Source: Castor canadensis (Eukaryota; Chordata; Mammalia; Rodentia; Castoridae). From it: a stretch of 64,000 nt of DNA. A program made the translations under genes and the position numbers. This document shows, piece by piece, positions 46,651 through 57,961 of this stretch (position 1 is the first letter of the stretch; every line of letters starts with the position of its first letter). The DNA lies in assembly GCF_047511655.1 (NCBI RefSeq), contig NC_133389.1:147028473-147092472 (forward strand), written 5' to 3'. The notes under the pieces are model-generated. The model did not search any database. It was not told the DNA's origin and saw only the letters and a list, made by a program, of their open reading frames with translations.

Positions 46651-47173
46651 CTAAAGAAAAGATAGAAATTAAGGAGACAAAACCTCCAGTCACAGTAATT
46701 TGCTCATTAGTTCCCAATCAGAGTCAGATGTGAGGAGGTGTTTACAGGACCTCTGGGAAAGAAAATCATGTGCACTTTCCAACAGAGCTACAGTTCTCTT
46801 TCCCTCCCTGGACAGTGGCTACCTCAGCATTAGGGAGCACAGCTAGGACAGTGTCTGGACCTGCCAGAGGAGTTGGTGGAGAGAAGTTGTCCTGCAAATA
46901 GATGGAATTGCTATTATCTGCTACAAGCCATCGTAAACATCATCCTTCTCCCCACCCTGTCCTTAAAAAGTTTGCAATCTACAGAGTAAACTGGGCAGAG
47001 AGATATTTTTTTCCCTAAAAAAAGATACTTGAAATCTTTTGGAAAAAACTCAATGTTAATAGTTTTCAAGATGAGGATGGTGTGAAACCAGAGATTGAAG
47101 GTGACACTATGGGAGGCTAAAGGGGATGTGCAGAGATACAAAGGCAGCTGGATCCTTGGAAATAAATGCTCAT
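46651..47173. other. No recognised feature
   Basis: No repeat or gene identified. The 75-codon minus-strand frame at 46914-47141 has no domain. Confidence 0.4.
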
Positions 47174-48247
47174 TTTGAGTCCTTATATTTTTTTTATTTT
47201 GTCATTTTTACATTTACTTACATGTGTATACATTATTTGGGCCATGTCCCCTCCCCTTCTCTCCCCTTTCTGGGCAGAACCTGTTCCTCCCTCTTGTTCT
47301 CCAATCTTGTTGAACAGAAAACATAAGAGATAATAAGAAAGACATAGTGTTTTTGCTAGTTTGAGATAAAGAGAGCTTTACAGAGAGACTTCTGGCGTTG
47401 CTTCCATGACATGTGTATTACAACCCACATCGGTTCATCTCTACCAAATCCCTTCACTATTTCCTGGTCCCCTTCCCATGGTTGCCTCTGCCAGTTTAAG
47501 ATGACTTTATTCACTCCTTTACAGTGAGCACATCAACCACATTCAAGTTTTGGGTTTCCTTCCCTTTCCCTATTCCTCCCATGAGTATTCTCCCTTTCCC
47601 TATTCCTCCCATGTCCGATAAAATTACAGCATTTGTTTCAGGTTTATAATCTGCATATGAAGGAGAACATGTGAGTTTTGGCCTTCTGAGCCTGGCTTGG
47701 CTAACTTCACTTAAGATGAAGTTCTCCAGTTCCATCCATTTACTTGTGAATGACAAAATTTCATTCTTTGTGGCTGAGTAAAATTCCATTGTGTATAAAT
47801 ACCACATTTTCTTAATCCATTTGTCGGTAGTAGGGCATATTGGCTGTTTCCATAGCTTGGCTATTGTGAATAAACATGGGTGCAATAAACATGTGCAATA
47901 AACACGGGTGTGCTGGTGCCTTTGGAATAACCCGAGTCACATTCCTTTGAGTATATCCCTAGGAGAGGTATTGCTGGATCACATGGCAGATCTGTGTTTA
48001 GTTTTTTTTAGGAAGTCTCCATGTTGTTTTCCATAGTGGTTGTACTAGTTTATAGTCCCACCAGCAGGGTACGAGGGTTCCTTTTTCCCTGCTTCCTCTC
48101 CATTTATTGATGATGGTGTTCTTGATGGTAGTTATTCTAACAGGAGTGAGGTGGGATCTTAGTGTGGTTTCAATTTGTGTTGCCATTATGACCAGGGATG
48201 GTGAGCATTTTTTCATGTGTTTTTTGGCTATTTGAGTCCTTACATTT
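47174..48247 (-). mobile_element. 5'-truncated L1 with target-site duplication
   Basis: An L1 3' fragment (47191-48230) flanked by tttgagtccttatattt (47174-47190) and tttgagtccttacattt (48231-48247), 16 of 17 matching. It holds the reversed poly-A, a 3' UTR of the same older type as the 10.2 kb fragment and broken ORF2 tail frames (47511-47885, 47998-48216) with [10 protein letters not shown] and [12 protein letters not shown] short internal duplication, 'ttccctttccctattcctcc', occurs near 47560-47610. Confidence 0.93.
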
Positions 48248-49018
48248 TTATGCCTCTTTACTTCACATTAATTAATAACACAAATCACAGTAATACTAGA
48301 AATCGGGCATAGATGGGGAGAGGAGATAGATATGTAAGTTTAGAACTAATAAATCTATCAGTATGTTTGTGTCCATGATGACATCAGAAGTGACTGATTA
48401 TGGAATCCAGAGAAGTTTATTTTTTTTAACTTGTGACCAGAAGGGACTGATAAACTAGGCACATTGTAGAGGCAATCATGATTTAAGGTCCTAAGGAACA
48501 GAGGAAGTGAAATTGGCCAGCACCACTGGGTTTTACCAATATGGGTATTTCCTGTTAGTATTCAGTACCAGAATCTGACCATCAGCAAGACATCACTATC
48601 ACACTATGATCCTACCTCTCTTTCAGCTAGATGTGTGGCTGTATTCTGATCAGTAGGATGCATTCACTTTCTAGGAAATATCTTTAGGAAGTAGATGTAC
48701 TCCTCCTTATTCCTTCTTTTCTGCCTTCTGGAATACAGACATGATTGCCAGAGCCTTAAAGAGCCAACTTGGATTATGACGCAGAAGTCACTTGATAAGT
48801 GTGGCAAGCAAGAAATGCCTGGAGCCTAGGCATTGTGGATCATCTGTCATTCCTGAACTAGCCACCTTCCAATTTTATTTATGTAAGAGAAATATCTTCC
48901 CACCTTACTTGTCATCATTATTTTGAATTTGCTGTCACTGGAAGCAAAATCAAATAACTGATGCGGCTAGTAAAGAGGGAAGCGAGTGTGGACATGCTGA
49001 TAGAAAAAACAGATGGAA
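48248..49018. other. No recognised feature
   Basis: About 0.8 kb with no identifiable gene or repeat. Confidence 0.4.
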
Positions 49019-49135
49019 TCTGGGCATGGTGGTACATGCACATAGTCCTAGCACTTGGGAGGCTGAGACTAGAGGATCAAGAGAGTTCGAGGTCACCCTG
49101 GGCTACACAGAGAGACCCTGTCTCAAAAAAATAAG
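49019..49135 (+). mobile_element. B1 SINE
   Basis: 'ctgggcatggtggtacatgc', 'gcacttgggaggctgagact' and 'ctacacagagagaccctgtc', then an A-run. Confidence 0.88.
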
Positions 49136-49468
49136 CCAAAATTAAAACAAAAAAGTATGAGAAGTTGGTGGAAATTTAGGTTAGTATTGACATTTTCCTT
49201 GATACTGGGTCCACTCAGTAAAATAACCAACTATGGTGAACATTTATTCTCTTTGCCTAATCAGTACCCCTTTCTCCTCTGAAGAACTGTTTACTTTTTC
49301 CAGTGGAAACTACAATTAGTGGAACTGCTATTACTCTACTCTCCCCTAGTCAAGGGGCAGGAGTCTACAAGTAACTCAGGTGACTCTAGCTTATAATTGT
49401 ACCCTCTCCCATTTATTGGCATGAGTAGCTCAATGGTTGACCCAAGTCAAGCCAATCAAAGTCCTCCT
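49136..49468. other. No recognised feature
   Basis: No repeat or gene identified. Confidence 0.4.
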
Positions 49469-49469
49469 T

Positions 49470-49560
49470 TGGCTGGCAGAGTACCTCATGTGATAGAGTG
49501 CTTGCCTAGAAGTGTGAGGCCCTTAGTTCAAACCCCATGCTTCTCCCCACCAAAAAATAA
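49470..49560 (+). mobile_element. ID-type SINE
   Basis: 'tgtgatagagtgcttgccta' and 'tagttcaaaccccatgcttc', A-rich tail. Confidence 0.8.
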
Positions 49561-49927
49561 GAAAATCATCCTCTGATATTGCTCTATATGGCTTGAGTAT
49601 AAAGTCATTCATTTGATTCAGGAGGCACGGGGATGGAAAGAGGTGAAACTAGTGAAGCTTGATGCCATTTTCCCTACTATGTGCAAAAAGCCTAAATCTA
49701 CAATGGAAATGAGGTCAAGTAGAAGTGAGTAGGAACAAGAGAATTTGGGGTAGAACTTGAGATGTGAACCTAATTGGGTTGACTATTAAAACAAAAAGTA
49801 ACCAACATTCTAGCAAGCCTAGAGTCTTACCATACAATATCCAAAATGTCCAGGATATAATCCAAAATTACTCAGTATTCAATGAACCAGAAAAATGTGA
49901 CTAGTTTTGAAGTCAAAAGACAACCAG
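49561..49927. other. No recognised feature
   Basis: No repeat or gene identified. Confidence 0.4.
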
Positions 49928-50013
49928 CAGGGCTGGGATGTAGCTCAGTGGTAGAGAACTTGCCTAGAATGCACACAATCCTGGGTTCCTTGTACTGAAA
50001 GAAAAAAAAAGTA
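49928..50013 (+). mobile_element. ID-type SINE
   Basis: 'gggatgtagctcagtggtag' and 'gcctagaatgcacacaatcc'. The B-box region is partly deleted; A tail present. Confidence 0.8.
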
Positions 50014-50059
50014 ATCAACAGATGCAAAGGGAGACAACCCAGATCAGGAGGAAGACTGT

Positions 50060-50375
50060 TCTATAAACAGCTATTTTAGGGTATGTGGGATATATGGTCT
50101 ATGTCACAATGACCCAATTCTGTTATAGTAGTACAAAAATATCACAGATTATATGTAAACAAGTAATCGTGTTTATGGCTCAATGAAATTGTATTTATGG
50201 AAATAAAATTTTGAATGCCATATAATTTTTATGTGTCATAAAATTATCTTTTTAGATTTTTCCCAACTATTTAAACTGTGGAAACAATTAGTTGCTTCTT
50301 ATCCATACAAAAACACACAGCAGGTTGGATTTGGCTTCACAAGCTTGCCAGTTCTTCATCTAGATGTTGGAAATA
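50060..50375 (+). mobile_element. Possible hAT-Charlie MITE
   Basis: 'tatttatggaaataaaattt', 'tgtgtcataaaattatcttt', 'ccatacaaaaacacacagca' and 'ggttggatttggcttcacaa' resemble the interior and right end of a hAT MITE with 'ggccggatttggcccg'-type ends. Heavily decayed by CpG loss. Confidence 0.4.
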
Positions 50376-50744
50376 TACAGAGACCCTGAAGCAGCTATTT
50401 TAACCACACTCCATGAGGTACTGGTAAACACTCTTGAAATTAATGCAGAGACAGAAGTTCTCAACTGAGAACCAGAAACTCCTGAGAATTTTTAAATGAA
50501 AATTTAAAACAAACATATTACATCTGAAATAAGTGTCAAGAAACTCAAAAAAACCTCAATCTTTGGAATACTCTACTCCACCAAGATGCACAGCAAGATT
50601 AAGATGGACCCAACAATTCCAAGGGTGGTTATAAGGAAAGAAGCACATCATTTCTGGAGCAGAATGAAGTTTTGAAGAGACAGTATTTCAAACCTAAACT
50701 TTAATTATTAGATTTGTTATTTTATTCTTACATGTACCTGGAAG
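50376..50744. other. No recognised feature
   Basis: No repeat or gene identified. Confidence 0.4.
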
Positions 50745-50745
50745 A

Positions 50746-50856
50746 GGGCTAGAGGCATGGCTCAAGGGGTAGCTTGCCTTGCAAGCATGAAACACTGCAT
50801 TCAAACCCCAGTATCATCGAGAGAAAGAGAGAGAGAGAAAGAGTGAGAGAGAGAGA
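50746..50856 (+). mobile_element. ID-type SINE with (GA)n tail
   Basis: 'agaggcatggctcaaggggt' and 'cattcaaaccccagtatcat', followed by a GAGA microsatellite (50818-50856) that replaced the A tail. Confidence 0.8.
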
Positions 50857-50899
50857 ATACCTGGAAGCCAACACCATGGTTATTTATAATTTTCTTTCA

Positions 50900-51260
50900 T
50901 TATTTGTTTATTCTATTTGTATTGATTTTTTAATCGCAGAAGTAATGCATGCCTGCAAAACTTTTTCCAACAATGTAAAAGTACATAAAAGCATAAAGTG
51001 GAAGTTATTTCTCCCCCACCATTCCATCATGAGTGATAAAAACTGTCAACATTTTACCTACCTATGTCTTTACTAGGCATGTAAAATAAATACATATATT
51101 CAAATATTTTTCTTTTAGATAAAAATAGGATATTATACATCTCTTACTACAAGTTCTTCTCATTCAGTGATGCATTGTGAAATTTTTCCATTTCAGAACA
51201 TTCTGATATATTCATTTTTGATAGCTACTTAGTATGAGTGTCTAATTAATCATCTTCCTG
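50900..51260 (-). mobile_element. Possible ancient L1/HAL1 remnant
   Basis: Phrases such as 'aatgtaaaagtacataaaag', 'aaaactgtcaacattttacc' and 'tttttgatagctacttagta' resemble an old mammalian LINE segment. The assignment and strand are tentative. Confidence 0.3.
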
Positions 51261-51289
51261 TTGATGATTATGATAGACTGAATTATTTA

Positions 51290-51640
51290 CTCTAATTCCT
51301 CACTTTACTATATATACAGAATTCAACACTCTTGCCATGACTTCACAGTGGACTCTGTAATTTTCTGTCCCTTATCTTTGAGCTTGGCTATACCATTTGC
51401 TTTGACAATTGGGATGTTAGTAAATGTGATACAGAGGTTTGAAATATGCTCCTGAAGTTGGTTTGTCCTCTTCTTTTTCTATCATTGCCAAGGTACATCA
51501 CTGCCTCCTTTTACCCTAGAAGAGGACTCATGGAGCAAAGTCATCTTAGTCAACTTGTAGACTGAATGAGAAGAAACACTTATTTGTGTATAACGCTATG
51601 CTTTAGAGTGGTCTTGATAGGCACTATTATTGTGGTAATA
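51290..51640 (+). mobile_element. MLT1-like MaLR LTR
   Basis: 'cagtggactctgtaattttc', 'tgctttgacaattgggatgt', 'acagaggtttgaaatatgct', 'ttgtagactgaatgagaaga' and 'ctattattgtggtaatagaa' follow the order of an MLT1-type LTR 3' half. Confidence 0.55.
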
Positions 51641-52855
51641 GAAGATTTACACAATGATCATTTAGACTAATTCCATTTATTATTATTATAAACCAGTTTT
51701 CAATTAATATTTTTTCCAAAAACTTTGCAATTTCAATGAGATAAACTCCTAGAAATATATAATTCTATATCAAATTTTAAAATTTATTAGGATATAATAT
51801 TTACAAAGAGGGAAACACTGTGATGTTTACATATGTGCTTACAACGTATCTTAGTTAGATTAACCTCCTCCACTGTTTTCCCTCTTCTCCTCTCCCCCCT
51901 TCTTAGGCAATGTCAACAGGTTTCATTCTTCTCTTTTCATATATGAATACAAAATACATCCAACATATTCACCTTCATTCACCCCTTCCACTGATACTCA
52001 CCCCTGGAAAAGATCTACTTTTCCCGTCTGCCTTTCATTTTTATAAGCATATATTGATAGTCCAAGAGGGTTTCACCTTGGTACTTCAGGATTGTATATA
52101 TCGTGCCTCAATCAAGTTAACAACCCCGTTATTTACTCATTCTCTGACACCATGCTCCCATAATATTCAGCAGCTTACAGTATAGTACATTATATTAGAT
52201 CACATTTCTGAAACTACATAATGTTAATGGTAATTTAATATTACTAATATTTTCTGTATTTCAGACTCTATGTATTTTAGAACTGTAAAGGGTCTAAGAC
52301 TTTACCATGCCTGCAAGATAATAAGTTATGCTGCCACATTTTTATAGAAACATGAAACTCTTGAGTCGGGGACAAAGAACTCTATTACTCAGCAGAGGGA
52401 GCAGTGTGAACATCAGCATGTTTGCATTAGTTCCCCTTACACCAAGTACCAGAATGACATCACATATTAATCCAGATGGATAATTAAACATGTATTGGAT
52501 TGTGCTTCAGTAGAGGATCCCTGAACTTAGAGAATCCAGATCTTTTATAATTGGTGAAAGGCAAGCCTGCCCTTTGCTTCAGAGGGAGACACTATTTCTA
52601 TTTTCTACAGTTCTTCCCTATGTAAACATTTGTGAAAATATAGTTTAGAATCAAGGGCATTTAGTGACTCTTCTCAAAAATCATACAGATATGGAAGAGA
52701 TTTATGGACAGTTGTCTCTTAATTGTATTTATTAACTTAATCGTTTGCATTTTATAACTCTAGAAACTAAATCACCCCCAAGAGCATACAAATGGTAGAA
52801 CCAGGCACATTGGTTAATTTTTCCAGGACAAATAAAGATTTCTGTTTTATAAACA
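51641..52855. other. No recognised gene
   Basis: About 1.2 kb of AT-rich sequence. The 91-codon frame at 51910-52185 has no domain. Confidence 0.4.
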
Positions 52856-52865
52856 GTCTTTTTAA

Positions 52866-52920
52866 AATTATTCATTTTTTCACATGTGCATACATTGTTT
52901 GGGTCATTTCTCCCCCCTTA
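52866..52920 (-). mobile_element. Very short L1 3' tail
   Basis: The minus strand reads 'gagaaatgacccaaacaatg' then 'tatgcacatgtgaaaaaatg', the last ~50 nt of the L1 3' end seen in copies 1-3. It is either an extremely 5'-truncated insertion or a deletion remnant. Confidence 0.7.
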
Positions 52921-53021
52921 ATACTCCAGTTGTAGAATAAGGAATATAAATATAAACTTGATTTTTTTCATTATCGTATTTCTTTTGAATTGATAAGCTG
53001 CTTAACTTCTATAAGAAAAAA

Positions 53022-53215
53022 ATAGCCAGGCACCAGTGGCTTATGCCTGTAATCCTAGCTACTCAGAAGGCAGAGATCAGGAGGATCGCAGTTTGAAGCT
53101 AGCCCAGGCAAACAGTTTGTGAGATCGTATCTCAAAAAACCCTATCACAAAAAATTGGGCTGATGGAGTGGTTCAAGGTGGAAGCCCTGAGTTCAAGCCC
53201 CAGTCCCACCAAAAT
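53022..53215 (+). mobile_element. Dimeric SINE, left arm of a palindromic pair
   Basis: The B1-like part (53024-53130) and ID-like part (53158-53215). The right part lacks the ID A-box area, as in other dimers here. Its last 35 nt are the left arm of a perfect palindrome. Confidence 0.92.
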
Positions 53216-53250
53216 ATTTTGGTGGGACTGGGGCTTGAACTCAGGGCTTC
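53181..53250. repeat. 70-bp perfect palindrome, no spacer
   Basis: 53181-53215 is the exact reverse complement of 53216-53250 (35-nt arms; centre accaaaat|attttggt). The arms are the 3' ends of two SINEs lying tail to tail. Confidence 0.97.
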
Positions 53251-53428
53251 ATTCTTGCAAAGCAGGTGTTCTATTGTTTAAGCCACATGTCCAGCCCATT
53301 TTGCTCTGGTTGTTTTGTAGATGTGGGTCTCACAAACTATTTGCCTGGGCTGACCTCAAATCTTGACCCTCCCAATCTCAGCCTACCAGGTAGATAGGAT
53401 TACAGGGTGAGCCACTGGTGCCTGACCA
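53216..53428 (-). mobile_element. Composite SINE, right arm of the pair
   Basis: Reverse-strand ID-like part (53216-53297, with a full A-box area: + strand 'caaagcaggtgttctattgt') and B1-like part (53310-53428, + strand 'ggattacagggtgagccact'). It has no poly-A on its inner side. Confidence 0.9.
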
Positions 53429-54019
53429 TGAACCATTATTTTAAGAAGCCAAAATGCTTTCCAGGAAGACAGTGTATGGAGATTGAAAAGGAAATGAGCC
53501 AAGTTGTCAAAGGTTTTAAGAGACAACATGAACTTCAGAGCTAATGTAGAAATTTGACTTTATTGTCAATATGTTTAATTTTTGGTACTCATTTGTTCTG
53601 AGAAACAAAAAAGAAAGCAATGTGAATATGGATTTTTCTATTTGTTGAGAGGCAAAGATAACAATTCTGTTTTGTAATATTATCTTATTACAGAAGATTT
53701 TGTAAAGATTTAGCCTTTTGTTATTTGATAATTCTTTCATCAAGGTAACCAAATTACATCTTTTTAGTGATACATATACATTATATATGGCAGGTTACAA
53801 CTTATGTAACAGTAAGGTACCATCTGTATCTAAACATAATTAACTCTCAAAAAAAGCTGCAAATGAATCTAATAACCTTCATAATAAAGGAACAGAGTCC
53901 AAGAAATAAGGTTCAAACTAATTGTTTAGAATTTGATGTCTGTGGAAAATACTTTGGTCTCTACTCTTTTCATTCACCTGAAATTTCTTATGTTTTTAAT
54001 GAGACACATTCTTTTTAAA
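53429..54019. other. No recognised feature
   Basis: AT-rich sequence. Frames of 78 and 83 codons on opposite strands show no domain. Confidence 0.4.
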
Positions 54020-54103
54020 TTTTTTGGTGGTTCTGGGATTTGAACTCAGGGCCTCATGCTTGCTAGGCAGGTGCCACACCACTTGAGCCACTCTGCCAGC
54101 TCT
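54020..54103 (-). mobile_element. ID-type SINE
   Basis: The + strand reads 'gggatttgaactcagggcct' and 'gctaggcaggtgccacacca', a well-preserved reverse ID element. Confidence 0.9.
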
Positions 54104-54854
54104 GAAACACATTCTTGTAACATTAATCTGTAGTTTATCTCTGTGCCTGTGTTCATTAAGGGGCTGTATTAATTTTTGATAACTATAAAAAAGCATTCTT
54201 ATTCTTTTCAAGAATATTTACTTAATTGTACTAGCTGCAATTAACTTATTTAATCAGTTACTGAAGATATGCATGCTTGAACATATATTCTTATGTGATT
54301 TTAAGACAGAGATATGATTTTTCCCCAAAATTGCAGAAGGAATAGTGTTATAATTCTTTTCCGCTCCATAAATAAAACAATTTAAGCCTCAGACATAAAA
54401 GAACCAAGTTCTTGACTGCAGTTATCTTAAAATTTTACTTTAGCATTGAATTGTAAACAACTACTTTATAAATCTTTTTCTTACCAGTTTTCTCATTAAT
54501 TAGGTTTTCTTGGCCAAAAATGGTGTAGAAAAGACTTGGGTTACTCTGGGGACATACATATAGAACCATGTACGAATGTGGAAATTCCCATAATTGCCAT
54601 GTAAATGGGACCAAGATTTGAGGAAAAGGAAAAGACCTTGCAAGACTCTCAGTGATAATCTCCTTTTCCTTTATCTTGATTGTCTACTAGGGTGCAAAAC
54701 AATACTAAAAGGTATACATCATGAAGTTTTATTCTTACAAAGGTCCCATCTACCTTTTTCCCTGTACCCACATGTTTTATAGGCAGGGAGCCCTACATCC
54801 TGGTTCCTCAAAAACTTTTCCAGTTTATGCCTTTTGTTTTGGTTTAACTATTAA
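54104..54854. other. No recognised feature
   Basis: AT-rich sequence with no gene signal. Confidence 0.4.
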
Positions 54855-55251
54855 TAGCCTCAAAAAAAATAAATAACATACATGAAGGGGAAATCAATGA
54901 ACTTGAAAACAAAACAATAGAGAAAAATCAAACAAAACCAAAAAGGTGGCACTTTTTTAAAAAAATCTATGAAATTGATGAGCCTCTAGTCAGACTTACC
55001 AAGAAAACAAAAGATAGAAGACAAATATTATCAATATTAGGAATAAAATGAGGACTATCATGACCTGACCCACACAGATTACTTTCAATCTAGGAATACT
55101 TTTAGTAAGGGAATACTATAAACAAATTCATGTGCATAAATTCAACAATTCAGATAAAATGGATCAATCCTTAAAAGTTATAAAGTACATAACCTTACTA
55201 AAACCAAGCAATTGAACAAATCATGAAGTCCTATATTAATTAAAGAAATTA

Positions 55252-56711
55252 GATGGAATTCCAAGATGGCGGCTAGAGGTAGGAAGCAGAAAGCGACCCT
55301 CCTATAGTGAAATCTTGGAGACACGCTGGAGACACACTTTGCAGGCATAATCACCGAGAAAAGGCATAACTTTGACTCCTCCACATCTCCAGCCGGCGCA
55401 GAGAATCTCCACTTCACGTTAAACAGAGAACCGAGGAGGGCCCCTGGGGCCGCCAGTGGTCGGCGCCCATACGGCTTGGGAAGACGCGGACCAGGTGAGC
55501 TCTGCGGTACCGCGGTAGCCCCACAGACAAGCCTGGGCCAGAGCACCATAGCCCCCTGGACAGACTGACCTTCACCCGGGAAAAAAAAGAGAAACTGAGT
55601 ACTAAGCAATAAGAACAGTTAAGACACGCTGGAAAGAGAGTGGGGCGCCCTGAGCGCTGAAGATTGGGGGAAGGGAATCCTTCCCGGGACTGTAAATAAA
55701 CAAGCTGGGCGGGCCAGAGAGCCTCTGGTGGGAGCGGGGCGCGCACCCAGCAACCAGGAGCGGGGAAGCTTGTGAGAGGAGGGAAGACCCACTTCCCATA
55801 TGAACTGTAAACAAACACGCAGGCCTGACAATGCGGGGCAGTGTCACCTTTCCCAGTGCTTGGAAAGGGGAAAGCCTGTAGCAGAGGCCCCCCGCACAGG
55901 AGAACTCTGAGCAAACAAAGCCTGTGGGACCAGGTGAGTGCTAAGCTCACCCCAGAGATCTGCATAAATAACGCCGCCAGCTACAGGCTGAGAGCGGCAG
56001 GCAGGCAAGCCACAGTTGCAGATACCACTCTCAGAACTGCATCCAGACGCTTTTTTTTCTTTTTCTCCCTACCTTTGATGAGAGAACAACCGAATTACAC
56101 CTGCAAGCCAAAAAACTTACTGAAACTGTATTGCATTTGAACTGGGGACACTTGGTGGGGCTTTTTTTTTTTTTTTTCTTCTGTGTGTGTGTGAGTGTAG
56201 TTTTGTTCTACTTTATGCATCCCCTTTGATGAGACAACTACAGAACAACATCTGAGGCACCAACTCCACGACTGGAGATTGAGACGGACATCCAAATTAT
56301 TAAGACTGAAATTGCATTGCATATAAACTTGGAAGTTTTTTGGTTTTTTTTTTTTAATTTTCTATTTTCCATTTTATTTTAATTCATTTTTATATATAGA
56401 TATTACTTTCATATACTTATTTTTTAGTTTTTTATCTTTGATTTTCAATCCTCTCTCTGTCTCTCTATTGTCTGTTCAGCTTACTGTCGATTAGTACACT
56501 AACACTCCCTGTTTATACCTTTGAAACTCTCTTGTCTGATACCTTGTTCTGCTTTCTCCCTCTTGTCTGTATATTTGTTTTCCCCTTTTCTTTAACTTCT
56601 TGCTTTCCATCTCAGCTCACTCTTCCATTCTCAATATTACCATTGTTATTATTACAAGCTAGAAAATACTTAATTACACACAGTACAGAGACAGTAACAA
56701 CACCAAGGACA
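55252..56711 (+). promoter_or_regulatory. L1 5' UTR / internal promoter (copy 3)
   Basis: About 1.46 kb. The 5' end carries ccaagatggcggc (55261-55273), which resembles the YY1 site at the start of mammalian L1 promoters. The first ~700 bp are GC-rich and the rest is T-rich. No tandem monomers of the mouse type are seen, but a diverged direct repeat exists: 'cctttgatgagag' at about 56075 and 'cctttgatgagac' at 56223, each followed by 'gaacaac', then 'attgcat'. Antisense frames of 143 and 183 codons are open here. Confidence 0.85.
55495..56479 (+). other. Intron-like segment in the L1 5' UTR
   Basis: It starts CAG|GTGAGC and ends after a long pyrimidine-rich run in GTTCAG|C (56478-56479 = AG). 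Exactly this 985-nt segment is absent from copy 2. The flanking sequence shares a CAG at both edges, so the join is ambiguous by up to 3 nt, but the GT-AG alignment fits splicing. Removal by an RNA-level splice is an inference. Confidence 0.8.
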
Positions 56712-57911
56712 ATGACGGGAAGACAGAAAAAACAAGGGAACCAGTTTCCCCACAGCAAAAAATTAGTACAGGAACCAGAGGGGAATGAAGAGAACAGAAA
56801 CTCAGATCCAGACTCCAACAAAATGAAGATAAACTATGCCAAAGGACCCAATGAAGCCCACAAGAATAATTTAAAAGAAGACATACTACAAGTACTCAAT
56901 GAGAATTTTATAGAGATGATACTGGATAGGGTAAACCAAAATGTACAGGAGACACTCAAGAAATTCCAAGACAATAAAAATAGAGAATTTGAAAAAGCAA
57001 AAGAAGAAATAAAGGAAACCATAGAAGCACTGTATAAACACCAAAGTGAAAGAGAGAACACAATGAATAAATGGATAAATGAACTCAGGACAAAAATAGA
57101 CAACAATAAAGAAGAAAACAGCCAGGATATGGAAAACCTTAGAAAAAAGAACGAAACAGAACTGCAAAACAAAACAGAAGGCCAATCCAGCAGAATAGAA
57201 CAAACAGAAGACAGAATCTCAGAACTTGAAGATGAAATGGTAATTAAAGGAAAAACCGAAGAACTATTAATTAAACTCAAGACCTGTGAAAAGAAAATGC
57301 AAGAACTCACTGACTCCATCAAAAGACCAAACTTGAGAATCACGGGCATCGAAGAAGGAGAAGAGGTGCAAGCGAAGGGAATGAGTAATATATTCAACAA
57401 AATAATAATGGAAAATTTCCCAAATCTAGAGAAAGATATTCCCATACAGATGCAAGAGGCCTCCAGGACACCAAACAGACCAGATCAAAATAGAACTACT
57501 CCACGACACATCATCATTAAAACAACAAGTTCAGAAACTAAGGAAAGAATAATGAAGGCTGTAAGAGAGAAAAAACAAGTAACATACAAAGGTAAACCCA
57601 TCAAAATCACAGCAGACTTCTCAACAGAAACATTAAAAGCAAGAAGAGTGTGGGGTGAGAACTTCCGGGCACTGAATGAAAATAACTTCAACCCCAGGAT
57701 ACTCTACCCAGCAAAGCTATCATTCAAAATAGATGGAGCAATAAAAGTCTTCCATGATAAGCAGAAACTAAAACAATATGTGACCACAAAGCCACCATTA
57801 CAAAAGATTCTGCAAGGGATCCTGCACACAGAAAGTGACACCCAACTTAACCATGAAAAGGCAGGCAGCACCAAACCACAGGATAAGAAAAAGCAAGACA
57901 GTAGAGAGTAA
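56712..57911 (+). CDS. L1 ORF1 protein (RNA-binding chaperone)
   Basis: Intact. I chose the ATG at 56712 (MTGRQKKQGNQ), giving 399 residues. The frame stays open 60 codons further up to 56532 with a hydrophobic reading, which I regard as 5' UTR. Order: basic N-terminus, coiled coil (about residues 45-190), RRM from RPNLRITGIEEGEE, C-terminal domain with ITADFSTETLKARR and FNPRILYPAKLSF. It lacks one Gln present in copy 2 (ELLIK-LKTC) and has Val and Met/Thr substitutions. Family role: trimeric RNA chaperone of the L1 particle. Confidence 0.93.
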   Translation: MTGRQKKQGNQFPHSKKLVQEPEGNEENRNSDPDSNKMKINYAKGPNEAHKNNLKEDILQVLNENFIEMILDRVNQNVQETLKKFQDNKNREFEKAKEEIKETIEALYKHQSERENTMNKWINELRTKIDNNKEENSQDMENLRKKNETELQNKTEGQSSRIEQTEDRISELEDEMVIKGKTEELLIKLKTCEKKMQELTDSIKRPNLRITGIEEGEEVQAKGMSNIFNKIIMENFPNLEKDIPIQMQEASRTPNRPDQNRTTPRHIIIKTTSSETKERIMKAVREKKQVTYKGKPIKITADFSTETLKARRVWGENFRALNENNFNPRILYPAKLSFKIDGAIKVFHDKQKLKQYVTTKPPLQKILQGILHTESDTQLNHEKAGSTKPQDKKKQDSRE

Positions 57912-57961
57912 CATCAAGTTAGGTACACACAATCAAACCTTCAAACAACTAAGATAACTAA

